DNA from: Paenibacillus ihbetae | GTDB taxonomy: Bacteria > Bacillota > Bacilli > Paenibacillales > Paenibacillaceae | Direction of reading: 5' to 3' | Assembly: GCF_002741055.1 (NCBI RefSeq) | Contig: NZ_CP016809.1 | Coordinates: 4,628,501 to 4,692,500, forward strand | DNA length: 64,000 nucleotides | Shown: in pieces, positions 56,501 through 64,000 of the stretch | Layout of the letters: the number at the start of each line of letters is the position of its first letter | Numbering within the stretch: position 1 is the stretch's first letter | Notes under the pieces: generated by a model | What the model was told of the DNA's origin: nothing | The model's database searches: none | Seen by the model: the letters and a program-made list of their open reading frames with translations, nothing else | Made by a program: the position numbers and the translations under genes

Positions 56501-57934
56501 ATGCTGAAGAAGAGCCATAACCAGAAGCTTACAATCCTGTATACAAATGATATACATAGTCATTTTGAAATGATGAGTAGCGCGGCGGCTATTATTTCCC
56601 GGGAAAGAACGGCCGCGGAAGGCCCGGTTCTCGTGCTTGATATCGGCGACCATATGGACAGAGCGGCTGTCGAGACGGAAGGCTCGATGGGACAGGCAAA
56701 TGTCGATATTATGAATCTGACCGGATATGATGCGATTACCATCGGCAACAATGAAGGACTTACCTTTCCTGCCGATGTACTGGATCATCTTTACGCCGGT
56801 CTTCAATGTCCCGTCGTTTGCTGCAATATCCACGAGACCACGAGCGGTGCACCCCCGCGCTGGATGAAGCCAAGCATCGTCGTTGAGAAGGGGGGCATCC
56901 GGGTGGGAATCACCGGTGCGACGGCTGCCTTCGCCGGCTTTTATCAGCTGCTGGGCTGGGAGGCTTCCGACCCGGATCAAGCGATTGCCGAGCAGGTACG
57001 GCTGCTGTCGGACCAATGTGACCTCGTTATCGTGCTGTCGCATCTCGGATTAACGACGGATAAACGATTGGCGGAAAATATCGAAGGCATCGACATTATT
57101 TTGGGCGGCCATACCCATCATGTGCTCGAGGACCCGCTTGTCATCGGGGGTACGGTTATTTGCGGAGCCGGAAAGTTCGGGAAATATGTCGGCAGGCTTG
57201 TCTTGGAACGGAGCCATGAGAACGGTCGATTGTTGAGCAGGGAAGGGCAGCTGCTGTCCGTGGATCAGGCGCTGATCGAGCCGGTTGTCGAGCAGGCGAT
57301 CATGCGTCATCATGAGCTGGCCGAGCAGCGGCTGCAGGAGCAGGTAGCGGTCATTGACCGCAAGCTTCCGATCCATTACGAAGAGGAATCTCCATTTGCG
57401 AACCTGCTCGCCCAGGCGGTGCTGCACCATACGGGAGCCGAGTTTTCCATCGTAAATTCAGGACAGCTGCTCGGGCCGCTCCCGATGGGCGAAATCAGCG
57501 CCGGCATGCTGCACAGTCTGTGCCCGTCCCCGATTAACCCCTGCGTCGTGACACTGCTCGGAGAGCATATTTATCAGGCGCTTGAAGAGAGTCTGCTTCT
57601 GGAATTCAACAACAAAAAGATTATGGGGTTCGGATTCCGCGGTTATATATTGGGCTGTCTGGCAGTGGACGGACTTCAGGTCCATTATGATCCATCGGGG
57701 TTGCCTTACCATAAAATCAACAGCATTACGCTGAATGGACAGCCGCTTGAGCGAACGCGGGAATACAGGGTAGGCACGCTGGACATGTTCACCTTTAAGA
57801 TCGGCTATGAAACCCTGGCTCTCGGTAGGGACACGGCTTACATGCTGCCGGAATTTATCCGGGATTTGCTAAGGGAAGAGCTGTCAAGGCCCGGATCGCT
57901 TGACGAGACGCTCGTTCCCCGCTGGATTTCCTGA
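56501..57934 (+). CDS. 5'-nucleotidase/metallophosphoesterase (YunD-like)
   Basis: This is a 477-residue protein with a calcineurin-like phosphoesterase domain (about 10-240: YTNDIHSHFEM, DIGDHMDRA, TIGNNEG, LSHLG, GGHTHH) and a C-terminal 5'-nucleotidase domain (about 285-460: EEESPFANLLAQAVLHHTGA, NSGQLLGPLP). No signal peptide is present, so unlike UshA it should be cytoplasmic, as Bacillus YunD. Substrates may be nucleotides or nucleotide sugars. GGGAGGAGG precedes the ATG. Confidence 0.87.
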   Translation: MLKKSHNQKLTILYTNDIHSHFEMMSSAAAIISRERTAAEGPVLVLDIGDHMDRAAVETEGSMGQANVDIMNLTGYDAITIGNNEGLTFPADVLDHLYAGLQCPVVCCNIHETTSGAPPRWMKPSIVVEKGGIRVGITGATAAFAGFYQLLGWEASDPDQAIAEQVRLLSDQCDLVIVLSHLGLTTDKRLAENIEGIDIILGGHTHHVLEDPLVIGGTVICGAGKFGKYVGRLVLERSHENGRLLSREGQLLSVDQALIEPVVEQAIMRHHELAEQRLQEQVAVIDRKLPIHYEEESPFANLLAQAVLHHTGAEFSIVNSGQLLGPLPMGEISAGMLHSLCPSPINPCVVTLLGEHIYQALEESLLLEFNNKKIMGFGFRGYILGCLAVDGLQVHYDPSGLPYHKINSITLNGQPLERTREYRVGTLDMFTFKIGYETLALGRDTAYMLPEFIRDLLREELSRPGSLDETLVPRWIS

Positions 57935-58007
57935 ACATCTCCTTCGACTAACTTCCTCTGGCCGAGCATACATATGAGGAGGACAAAGGTAAAGGAAGGG
58001 GATGGAC

Positions 58008-58829
58008 ATGGATTTTCTTACATCCATCATTTTGGGCATTGTAGAGGGCTTGACGGAATTCATCCCGGTATCCTCTACGGGGCACATGATTTTAACGGCA
58101 AAAATGCTCGGATATGACGACCAGACGCCAATCATGAAGACATTCGAGGTTGTTATCCAATTGGGAGCCATATTGGCGATCGCCATCGTGTACTGGAACC
58201 GTATCCTTACATTGCTGGGTTGGAGCCGCAGCGAGCCGATTGCCAAGTCGGCACGGAAGAGATTGAATCTGATTCACGTCTTTTTGGGAATCGCACCGGC
58301 GCTGCTTGTTGCCTATTTCGCAAGAGATTTCATCAAAAGCCTGTTTCATGCGAAGACCGTTTTGCTTGCGCTTGTCGCCGGGGGCATTTTTATGATTTTC
58401 GCGGAATGGTACAATAAACACAAGGTTCATGTAACCGCTGAAGATGTGGATGATATGACGTACAAGCAGGCGTTCTTGATCGGTTTGTATCAGATTATAT
58501 CCGTCTTGTGGCCGGGATTTTCCAGGTCGGGCTCCACGATCTCCGGAGGCATGATCAGCGGTGTCAGCTACAAGGCTTCGGCTGACTTTTCGTTTCTGAT
58601 CGCGATTCCGATTATGTGCGCAGCCTCCGGCTACGAGCTGCTGGACTCTTACCGAAACTTTACGTCCGACGCGGTCGGCGTATTTATCGCAGGCTTTATT
58701 GTTTCGTTTGTAGTCGCTTATTTTGTCGTCCTGGCCTTTATGAAGCTTATACAGAAGATCCGGCTTACGCATTTCGCGATTTACCGTTTTGTTCTGGCTG
58801 CCGTATTCTGGCTGTTTATTATGCACTGA
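58008..58829 (+). CDS. uppP: undecaprenyl-diphosphate phosphatase
   Basis: This membrane enzyme recycles the lipid carrier for peptidoglycan by dephosphorylating undecaprenyl pyrophosphate; excess gives bacitracin resistance. Signatures are EGLTEFIPVSSTGHM (about 13-27) and WPGFSRSGSTISGGM (near 170), with eight helices over 273 residues. ATG 58008 is 6-7 bases after AAGGAAGGGG; ATG 58002 abuts it. Single gene. Confidence 0.95.
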   Translation: MDFLTSIILGIVEGLTEFIPVSSTGHMILTAKMLGYDDQTPIMKTFEVVIQLGAILAIAIVYWNRILTLLGWSRSEPIAKSARKRLNLIHVFLGIAPALLVAYFARDFIKSLFHAKTVLLALVAGGIFMIFAEWYNKHKVHVTAEDVDDMTYKQAFLIGLYQIISVLWPGFSRSGSTISGGMISGVSYKASADFSFLIAIPIMCAASGYELLDSYRNFTSDAVGVFIAGFIVSFVVAYFVVLAFMKLIQKIRLTHFAIYRFVLAAVFWLFIMH

Positions 58830-58941
58830 TCTACAGAATGAAGAACAGGTTTAGCCTGAACCATCGGTTTTAGTACAGTACCCTCTAAAGGCCAGGCGCT
58901 TATATCCCATACGTGTTACGAATAGCAGAGGAAGTGACGGA

Positions 58942-60033
58942 TTGCGTCTAATACCTATTGATGCGTTGAAGCCGGGAATGGTAATCGGTAAAAAAATATA
59001 TAACAGTGACGGTCTGGTGCTGCTGTCCGAAGGCGTGGAGTTGACCGATCGCCTCATCCGCCGTCTTGGCGGGCTGGAGATCAGTTATGTATATATCCAG
59101 GATGCATTGACGGAGGATATCGTTGTACAGGAGCTGCTGTCGGAAGAAACACGGCTGAAGGCCATTCAGTCGATCCGGAGCAATTTTAAGAAATTGGAGA
59201 GTCGTCCGGATCTGGGAGGAAGCTTTCTCCATCTGGGAAAGTCCTTTTCCGGCGTCATGGAAGCGATCATGGATGAACTGTCGGAGCACGAGGAATGCAT
59301 GGTGCTGCTGACCGATATGAACACCAATGATTACAATCTGTATCGCCATTCATTAAACGTATGCTTGTATACAACGGTGCTGGGCTTATCCTTCGGTTAC
59401 AGCCGTGAGGAGCTGCGGGTGCTTAGTCTCGGCGCGCTCCTCCATGATATAGGGAAGACCAGAATATCCCAGTCGCTGCTGCAGCGGCCGGGACGTCTGA
59501 GTTTGGAGGAGTTTCGCGAAGTGCAGAGGCACACTGAACTGGGCTATCAGATTCTAAAGAACGAGCCCAACATTCCGCTTATGGCGGCGCACTGCGCGCT
59601 CTCCCACCATGAACGCCTGGACGGCAGCGGTTATCCCCGCGGGTTGAAGGGACCGGAAATTCACGATTTTGCCAAGTGGGTTGCGATCGCCGATTCCTAT
59701 GATGCCATGACGACGCAGCGGGTTTACAAGCCCGCGCTGCTGCCGCATCATGCGGTGGAAGTGATGTACACCGGGTCAGGGACGCTGTATGAGCAGAGAT
59801 TTCTCGAAGTGTTCCGGGATCGGGTTGCGATATACCCTCCGGGGATCACCGTGAAGCTCCATACAGGGGAGAGCGGGGTTGTCTCCAAGGTCCATCCCCA
59901 TGTACCGCATCGTCCGGTCGTTCGGGTGCTGACGGATGCGGAAGGGGTGCCGCTTACGGCGCCTTATGAACTGGATTTGTCCAAAACGCTGGCCGTCATG
60001 ATTGCCGGTATCGGACAAGCTAACGTGGACTGA
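58942..60033 (+). CDS. HD-GYP domain phosphodiesterase (paralogue 2)
   Basis: This 363-residue protein starts MRLIPIDALKPGMVIGKKIY. Its HD-GYP core shows YRHSLNVCLY, GALLHDIGKTRIS, the extended HHERLDGSGYP near residue 224 and VAIADSYDAMTT. It is the same architecture as the gene at 54517 on the other strand, with about 70 C-terminal residues (ITVKLHTGESGVVSKV) after the core. Cyclic-di-GMP hydrolysis is predicted. The start is TTG 58942, with GAGGAAGTG upstream. MMPL gene follows after 25 bases. Confidence 0.9.
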   Translation: MRLIPIDALKPGMVIGKKIYNSDGLVLLSEGVELTDRLIRRLGGLEISYVYIQDALTEDIVVQELLSEETRLKAIQSIRSNFKKLESRPDLGGSFLHLGKSFSGVMEAIMDELSEHEECMVLLTDMNTNDYNLYRHSLNVCLYTTVLGLSFGYSREELRVLSLGALLHDIGKTRISQSLLQRPGRLSLEEFREVQRHTELGYQILKNEPNIPLMAAHCALSHHERLDGSGYPRGLKGPEIHDFAKWVAIADSYDAMTTQRVYKPALLPHHAVEVMYTGSGTLYEQRFLEVFRDRVAIYPPGITVKLHTGESGVVSKVHPHVPHRPVVRVLTDAEGVPLTAPYELDLSKTLAVMIAGIGQANVD

Positions 60034-60058
60034 ACATTGTTAACTAGGAGGTAGACTC

Positions 60059-62362
60059 GTGAGACAGGATAGCCGCCCGACACCGCTGTATAGATGGGGG
60101 CAGCAGATATACCGCTGCCGTAAAGCCATTGTTCTTGCCTGGTTGGCTTTGTTTTGCGTGCTGCTTCCGTTTGCGCTCAAGCTCCCGTCCATCTTGGAGC
60201 ATAACGGTTTTACGCCGAAGGACAGCCCCTCTCAGGTCGGCCTCGAGAAGCTTGAAGAGGGGCTTGGCCTGTCTGCGGCCTCCCTCGATATTGTCGTCGT
60301 CAGCAGGACGAATGAGAATTTGACGGCCGGGACGGCGCAGAAGCGAATTTTGGAGGAGCTGGCACCGCTGCGGTCTCTTCCGTATGTCAGGGATATCTAT
60401 ATGAATACGTCCTCACGCCAGACCGGCGAGGACCATATCGTTGCGGTGAAGGTGCTTCTGAATCTGGATTCGTCGGAAGCGCTGCGGCGATTTGAGGAGA
60501 TCCGCGGAAACGTGCCCGGCATTGCCGGCGCAGATACGTATATTACGGGGAATACCGCCGTATTCGCCGATATGAACGAGGCCGTGAAGAGCGACATTAT
60601 CCGGGCGGAAATCATCGGCATTCCTGCTGCGCTGTTAATCCTTTTAGCGGTTTTTGGCACATGGACGGCCGCAGTCCTCCCGCTGATCGCCGGGCTTGTG
60701 AGCGTTGCAACCACGATGGGGGCTTTGTATTTCCTGGCGCTGGCGGACGGATCGATCAGCAATTTTCTGCCGAATGCCGTTACCATGCTGGGCCTGGCCG
60801 TCGGCATTGACTATGCTTTGCTGATCGTAAGCCGCTTCAAGGAAGAGCTCAGGTGCCGGGATGCGGAGAACGCCCTGGCGATTACTTGCGCCACAGCCGG
60901 AAAAGCGGTGATGTTCTCCGGGGGAGCCGTATTGATCGGATTTGCGGCGATGAGCTTTATTGATCTGCCGATTTTCCGCTCCTTCAGCATCGGAGGCATT
61001 ACGGTCGTGGTCGTATCGGTGCTTGCCGGCAATACGCTGCTGCCGGCGCTGCTCGGTATGCTGGGTGACCGTATCCACGCCCTGCCCCTTCTCCCGAAGA
61101 GATATAGACTGCACCGCGAGGATGTCCGCCGATCCGGGTTCTGGCGTAACATCTCCCGATTCGTGATGGCACATCCCGTCATCATCTCCATAGCCGTTAT
61201 CGCGCTGCTGTTGGCGGCCATTTATCCGGTAAGACACATGCATATTGCCATTCCGGCAGCCGAGGTGCTGCCGCCGAAATATGAATCGCGATACGGCAAC
61301 GATTTAATGACGCGTGCATACGACGTGCGCGAGCTGAACTCGATTGTGGTTGCAGCGGAGCTTCCGGCCGCCTATGACGATCCCCGCAGCATCCGCGCAC
61401 TAAAGGCTTATACGGACGAAGTTCGGATGATGCCCGGTGTGAAGCAGGTTGACAGTTATCTGAGCATCGGCCGGGGATCGGAAGAGGAAGTGATGAAATA
61501 TTTGTCCCGGGCGGATATCCGGGAGCAGCTGGAGCAGTATCGTCTGGTTCGTGATAAAATGGCGGTTGTAGCGGTAGTCCCGGAGTACGGGGAGACGCAT
61601 GCATTGACGGCTCAGCTCGTCCGGGATCTGAGAACGATGGATACGCCGGGCCTGGTGACATATGTTACCGGCAGCCCGGCTTACAAGCTCGATATTATGG
61701 ACAAGATGCAGGAGCACATCGTGCTTGTGCTGGGCTTTGTATTTGCCGTGACGTATGTCATTCTGCTGATCGCATTTCGCTCCGTTCTGCTCCCTCTTAA
61801 GGCAAGCCTGATGAATATGCTCAGCCTTGGGGCAGGGCTTGGGGTCGTTGTGTGGGTGTTCCAGGAGGGAATCGGCGCGGATTGGCTCGGGGTATCTTAC
61901 ACGGGAACGATTTTCGCGCTGCTGCCGATTCTGATCTTTTGCGTGGTCTTCGGCATCTCCATGGATTACGAGGTCATGATGATCTCCCGGATCATGGAGA
62001 ACTATGAGCGCACGGGCGATAACGAGTACGCCACAGCCGAAGGCCTTGAGAGCACGGGGGGGTTGATTACGAGCGCAGCCCTGATTCTCGCAGTGGTCGT
62101 GGGCGCATTTATTTTTACGGACAATGAAGTGATGAAGGCGATCGGGCTGGGGCTGACGGTAGCGGTGCTCCTGGACGCGACCATCATTCGGGTGCTGCTC
62201 GTACCGGCGTTTATGAAGCTGCTCGGAAAGGCCAACTGGTGGAGTCCGCGATGGCTGCTGCCGAGGAGGATGGCAGCGACGACTGCAGCAGTGACGACTG
62301 ACGCGGTGACGACTGGGGAGAACCAGCCGGAGCATGCACAGAAACAGAAACCAGCTCCATAA
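60059..62362 (+). CDS. MMPL/RND-type transporter
   Basis: This is a 767-residue membrane protein with two homologous halves. Each half has an extracytoplasmic loop and about six helices. Proton-relay signatures GLAVGIDYALLIVSRFKEEL (near 250) and FGISMDYEVMMISRIMENYE (near 640) are typical of MMPL proteins such as YdgH/YdfJ or mycobacterial lipid exporters. The C-terminal 35 residues are Thr/Ala-rich. GTG 60059 with TAGGAGGT 6 bases upstream. Likely exports lipids or drugs; it may be co-transcribed with the HD-GYP gene. Confidence 0.88.
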   Translation: MRQDSRPTPLYRWGQQIYRCRKAIVLAWLALFCVLLPFALKLPSILEHNGFTPKDSPSQVGLEKLEEGLGLSAASLDIVVVSRTNENLTAGTAQKRILEELAPLRSLPYVRDIYMNTSSRQTGEDHIVAVKVLLNLDSSEALRRFEEIRGNVPGIAGADTYITGNTAVFADMNEAVKSDIIRAEIIGIPAALLILLAVFGTWTAAVLPLIAGLVSVATTMGALYFLALADGSISNFLPNAVTMLGLAVGIDYALLIVSRFKEELRCRDAENALAITCATAGKAVMFSGGAVLIGFAAMSFIDLPIFRSFSIGGITVVVVSVLAGNTLLPALLGMLGDRIHALPLLPKRYRLHREDVRRSGFWRNISRFVMAHPVIISIAVIALLLAAIYPVRHMHIAIPAAEVLPPKYESRYGNDLMTRAYDVRELNSIVVAAELPAAYDDPRSIRALKAYTDEVRMMPGVKQVDSYLSIGRGSEEEVMKYLSRADIREQLEQYRLVRDKMAVVAVVPEYGETHALTAQLVRDLRTMDTPGLVTYVTGSPAYKLDIMDKMQEHIVLVLGFVFAVTYVILLIAFRSVLLPLKASLMNMLSLGAGLGVVVWVFQEGIGADWLGVSYTGTIFALLPILIFCVVFGISMDYEVMMISRIMENYERTGDNEYATAEGLESTGGLITSAALILAVVVGAFIFTDNEVMKAIGLGLTVAVLLDATIIRVLLVPAFMKLLGKANWWSPRWLLPRRMAATTAAVTTDAVTTGENQPEHAQKQKPAP

Positions 62363-62500
62363 CGATGCCGGTACATGCAGAGACCTTCTATACAGATATG
62401 CTATAATCATATAATGAACCATGAACTGTCAGCCGTCCGGGTACATAAAGACGTTGTATCTGATTGAACCGGTAATTCAAAGAAATAAGGTGAGTAAACC

Positions 62501-63640
62501 ATGAGTAATACAGCACAGCCAACATCACCGGCCCTAAGGCCGATTTCGCCGAGCTATGATCCTTGGGATCCCATCACTTCCTTGCGCCAGCATGGCAAGC
62601 ATGTCCTGACCAGCGTGGAAATGACCGTAACCCATCTATGCAATATGCGCTGCGAGCACTGTGCCGTGGGGGATATGCTGGTGATGAAGGAAGCGCCGAT
62701 GCTGCCGCTCGATATGATGTTAAAGCGGCTGGATGAGGTGGAGCATCTGCAGACGATCAGCCTGACTGGCGGCGAACCAGCTTTTCTTGGCAAAACGGTG
62801 GACGAAGTGATCGTGCCGCTGCTTAAATATGCCAGGGAACGGGGGATCCGGACGCAGATCAACTCCAATTTGACGCTGGATATCAGCAGATACGAGAAAA
62901 TGCTGCCCTATTTGGACGTCATGCATATTTCCTTTAACTACTTAAGCGGAGACGATTTCTACGAGGTCGGTTTTGCGAACAGCGCTCGGCCGGTCTCCAA
63001 AGAAACGGCGTATCGGATGTACGATGCGATGCTGCTGAATGCGGAGAAGCTGAGTGCAGCGGGCATGTACATTTCCGCGGAATCGATGATTAACTATCGA
63101 ACCCACAAGAAGCTGGGCGGAATTCATAAGCTGATCAAGGAGATGGGCTGCAAGCGGCATGAGGTGCATCCGATGTATGCTTCGAATTTTGCTTCCTCGC
63201 TGCCGGTCTTGTCGCTGGCCGATACGAAGGCAGCGATTCACGGCTTGCTGGACGCGCGTGATCCCGACATTTGGATGCTGTTCGGAACGCTGCCGTTCTT
63301 TGCCTGCAGCTCGGATGAGGATGACCAGGCACTGCTGCGCCGTCTCCGCACGGAGCGCAATGTTACGGTTCGGAACGATCCGGACGGACGTAACCGGGTA
63401 AACGTGAATTTATTCTCAGGTGACGTATACGTGACCGATTTTGCTGATATTCCGGCTTTTGGTAATATTAAAGGACAGAGGCTTGATGACATCTTTGAAG
63501 CATGGTCGACGGGACACCCGCTCAATCAGACCGTTAACTGCCATTGCGACGCGGTAAGCTGCTGCGGGCCGAACCTGCTGGTGGCGGATATGTATTACCG
63601 GGGTGTCGACTTCAAGTCCAGAAAAGCAAAGACTAACTAG
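62501..63640 (+). CDS. yfkAB: radical SAM/CxCxxxxC motif protein YfkAB
   Basis: This is a radical S-adenosylmethionine enzyme of 379 residues. The 4Fe-4S motif CNMRCEHC is near residue 47 and SLTGGEPAFLG near 87. A C-terminal Cys cluster NCHCDAVSCCGP (CxCx4C, near 350) would bind an auxiliary cluster. This matches the Bacillus YfkAB family. Its reaction is not known. SD is AAGGTG upstream of ATG 62501. A CNNM/HlyC-type gene follows 24 bases later, suggesting a shared transcript. Confidence 0.9.
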   Translation: MSNTAQPTSPALRPISPSYDPWDPITSLRQHGKHVLTSVEMTVTHLCNMRCEHCAVGDMLVMKEAPMLPLDMMLKRLDEVEHLQTISLTGGEPAFLGKTVDEVIVPLLKYARERGIRTQINSNLTLDISRYEKMLPYLDVMHISFNYLSGDDFYEVGFANSARPVSKETAYRMYDAMLLNAEKLSAAGMYISAESMINYRTHKKLGGIHKLIKEMGCKRHEVHPMYASNFASSLPVLSLADTKAAIHGLLDARDPDIWMLFGTLPFFACSSDEDDQALLRRLRTERNVTVRNDPDGRNRVNVNLFSGDVYVTDFADIPAFGNIKGQRLDDIFEAWSTGHPLNQTVNCHCDAVSCCGPNLLVADMYYRGVDFKSRKAKTN

Positions 63641-63664
63641 AATCCGGAAAGAAGGCGTATCATC

Positions 63665-64000
63665 ATGACAGAGGGATTTGAGGTCGGGAAACTGATTTTG
63701 AATTTGCTCTTGGTATTACTGCTAGTACTGCTGAACGGCGTGTTCGTGGCTGCCGAGTTTTCATTGGTCAAAATGCGGCAGTCGCGGCTAACCCAGCTCG
63801 TAAGCGAAGGGAACAGGCTTGCCGGCTTTGCGCTGAAGGTCAATCAGAAGCTGGACGCCTATCTGTCGGCTACGCAGCTGGGGATCACGCTCACCTCGCT
63901 GGGTCTCGGATGGATCGGAGAGCCTGCGATATCGGAGCTGCTTGTCGCCCCGATCATGCACAGCATGGGGTTTACGGATGAACGAGTCATCACGACGATC
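63665..64000 (+). CDS. hemolysin/CNNM (HlyC/CorC) family membrane protein, 5' part
   Basis: The first 112 codons are in the window and the gene continues past the right edge. The visible part is the DUF21/CNNM transmembrane domain: LILNLLLVLLLVLLNGVFVAAEFSLVKM, QKLDAYLSATQLGITLTSL and GLGWIGEPA are family signatures. Full proteins (about 430 residues) carry a CBS pair and a CorC domain and are linked to Mg2+ or other cation export. GAAAGAAGG precedes the ATG. Confidence 0.88.
   Translation, partial: MTEGFEVGKLILNLLLVLLLVLLNGVFVAAEFSLVKMRQSRLTQLVSEGNRLAGFALKVNQKLDAYLSATQLGITLTSLGLGWIGEPAISELLVAPIMHSMGFTDERVITTI

Overview
The window looks like chromosome from an endospore-forming member of the Bacillales, most likely Paenibacillus or a close relative. 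The evidence is the mid-50s percent G+C by eye, Shine-Dalgarno (SD) sequences of the AGGAGG type with many TTG and GTG starts, a gerA-type germination operon, YhbH, CcpN and YqfL, the sufCDSUB order, and DUF1657/DUF421 proteins. No tRNA, rRNA, CRISPR array, transposase or prophage module is visible. Nearly all of it is core-genome-like, with short accessory patches.

Layout. 0-3.3 kb: an S9 peptidase and a convergent CDF cation transporter. 3.5-6.6 kb: a gluconeogenesis block made of an SR1P-like peptide, CcpN, YqfL and the class II fructose bisphosphatase GlpX. 6.7-10.5 kb: a membrane protein, a DegV protein, a lipoprotein and a membrane J-like protein. 10.7-14.4 kb: the fructose operon fruR-fruK-fruA. 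14.7-18.2 kb: an MBL-fold hydrolase, a short YitT protein and a kdgK-kdgA pair. 18.3-24.1 kb: a spore-flavoured stretch with a DUF1657 protein, a DUF421 protein carrying a DUF1657-like tail, a 27-residue holin-like toxin peptide, and a germinant-receptor operon in the order A-C-small D-like-B. 24.4-30.8 kb: a sigma factor, a VOC protein, exonuclease III, FabV and three GyrI-domain proteins. 30.9-38.7 kb: a MORN protein, diaminopimelate dehydrogenase, glutamate dehydrogenase, YitT, an SDR, a VOC protein and a sulfurtransferase. 38.8-48.4 kb: an OatA-like acyltransferase, YhbH, DUF423, YunC, mtnK-mtnA and Dps. 48.9-54.1 kb: the complete sufCDSUB operon. 54.5-64 kb: two HD-GYP proteins around a MoaD-MoaE fusion, a YunD-like phosphoesterase and UppP, then an MMPL transporter, the radical SAM protein YfkAB and the start of a CNNM/HlyC family gene cut by the window edge.

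The most interesting items are: (i) an SR1P-like gene directly upstream of ccpN, whose product represses the SR1 RNA in Bacillus subtilis; (ii) ccpN itself, which has a strong SD that fits an in-frame ATC better than any ATG; (iii) the DUF421-DUF1657 fusion beside a free-standing DUF1657 gene and a germination operon; (iv) the unlabelled toxin-like micro-ORF with its hairpin and a cre-like site; (v) a MoaD-MoaE fusion with an internal Gly-Gly; (vi) a membrane J-like protein without HPD; (vii) a decaying 8-bp-period array; and (viii) a Rho-independent terminator with no gene in front of it. I did not find an obviously new multi-gene defence or mobile system.
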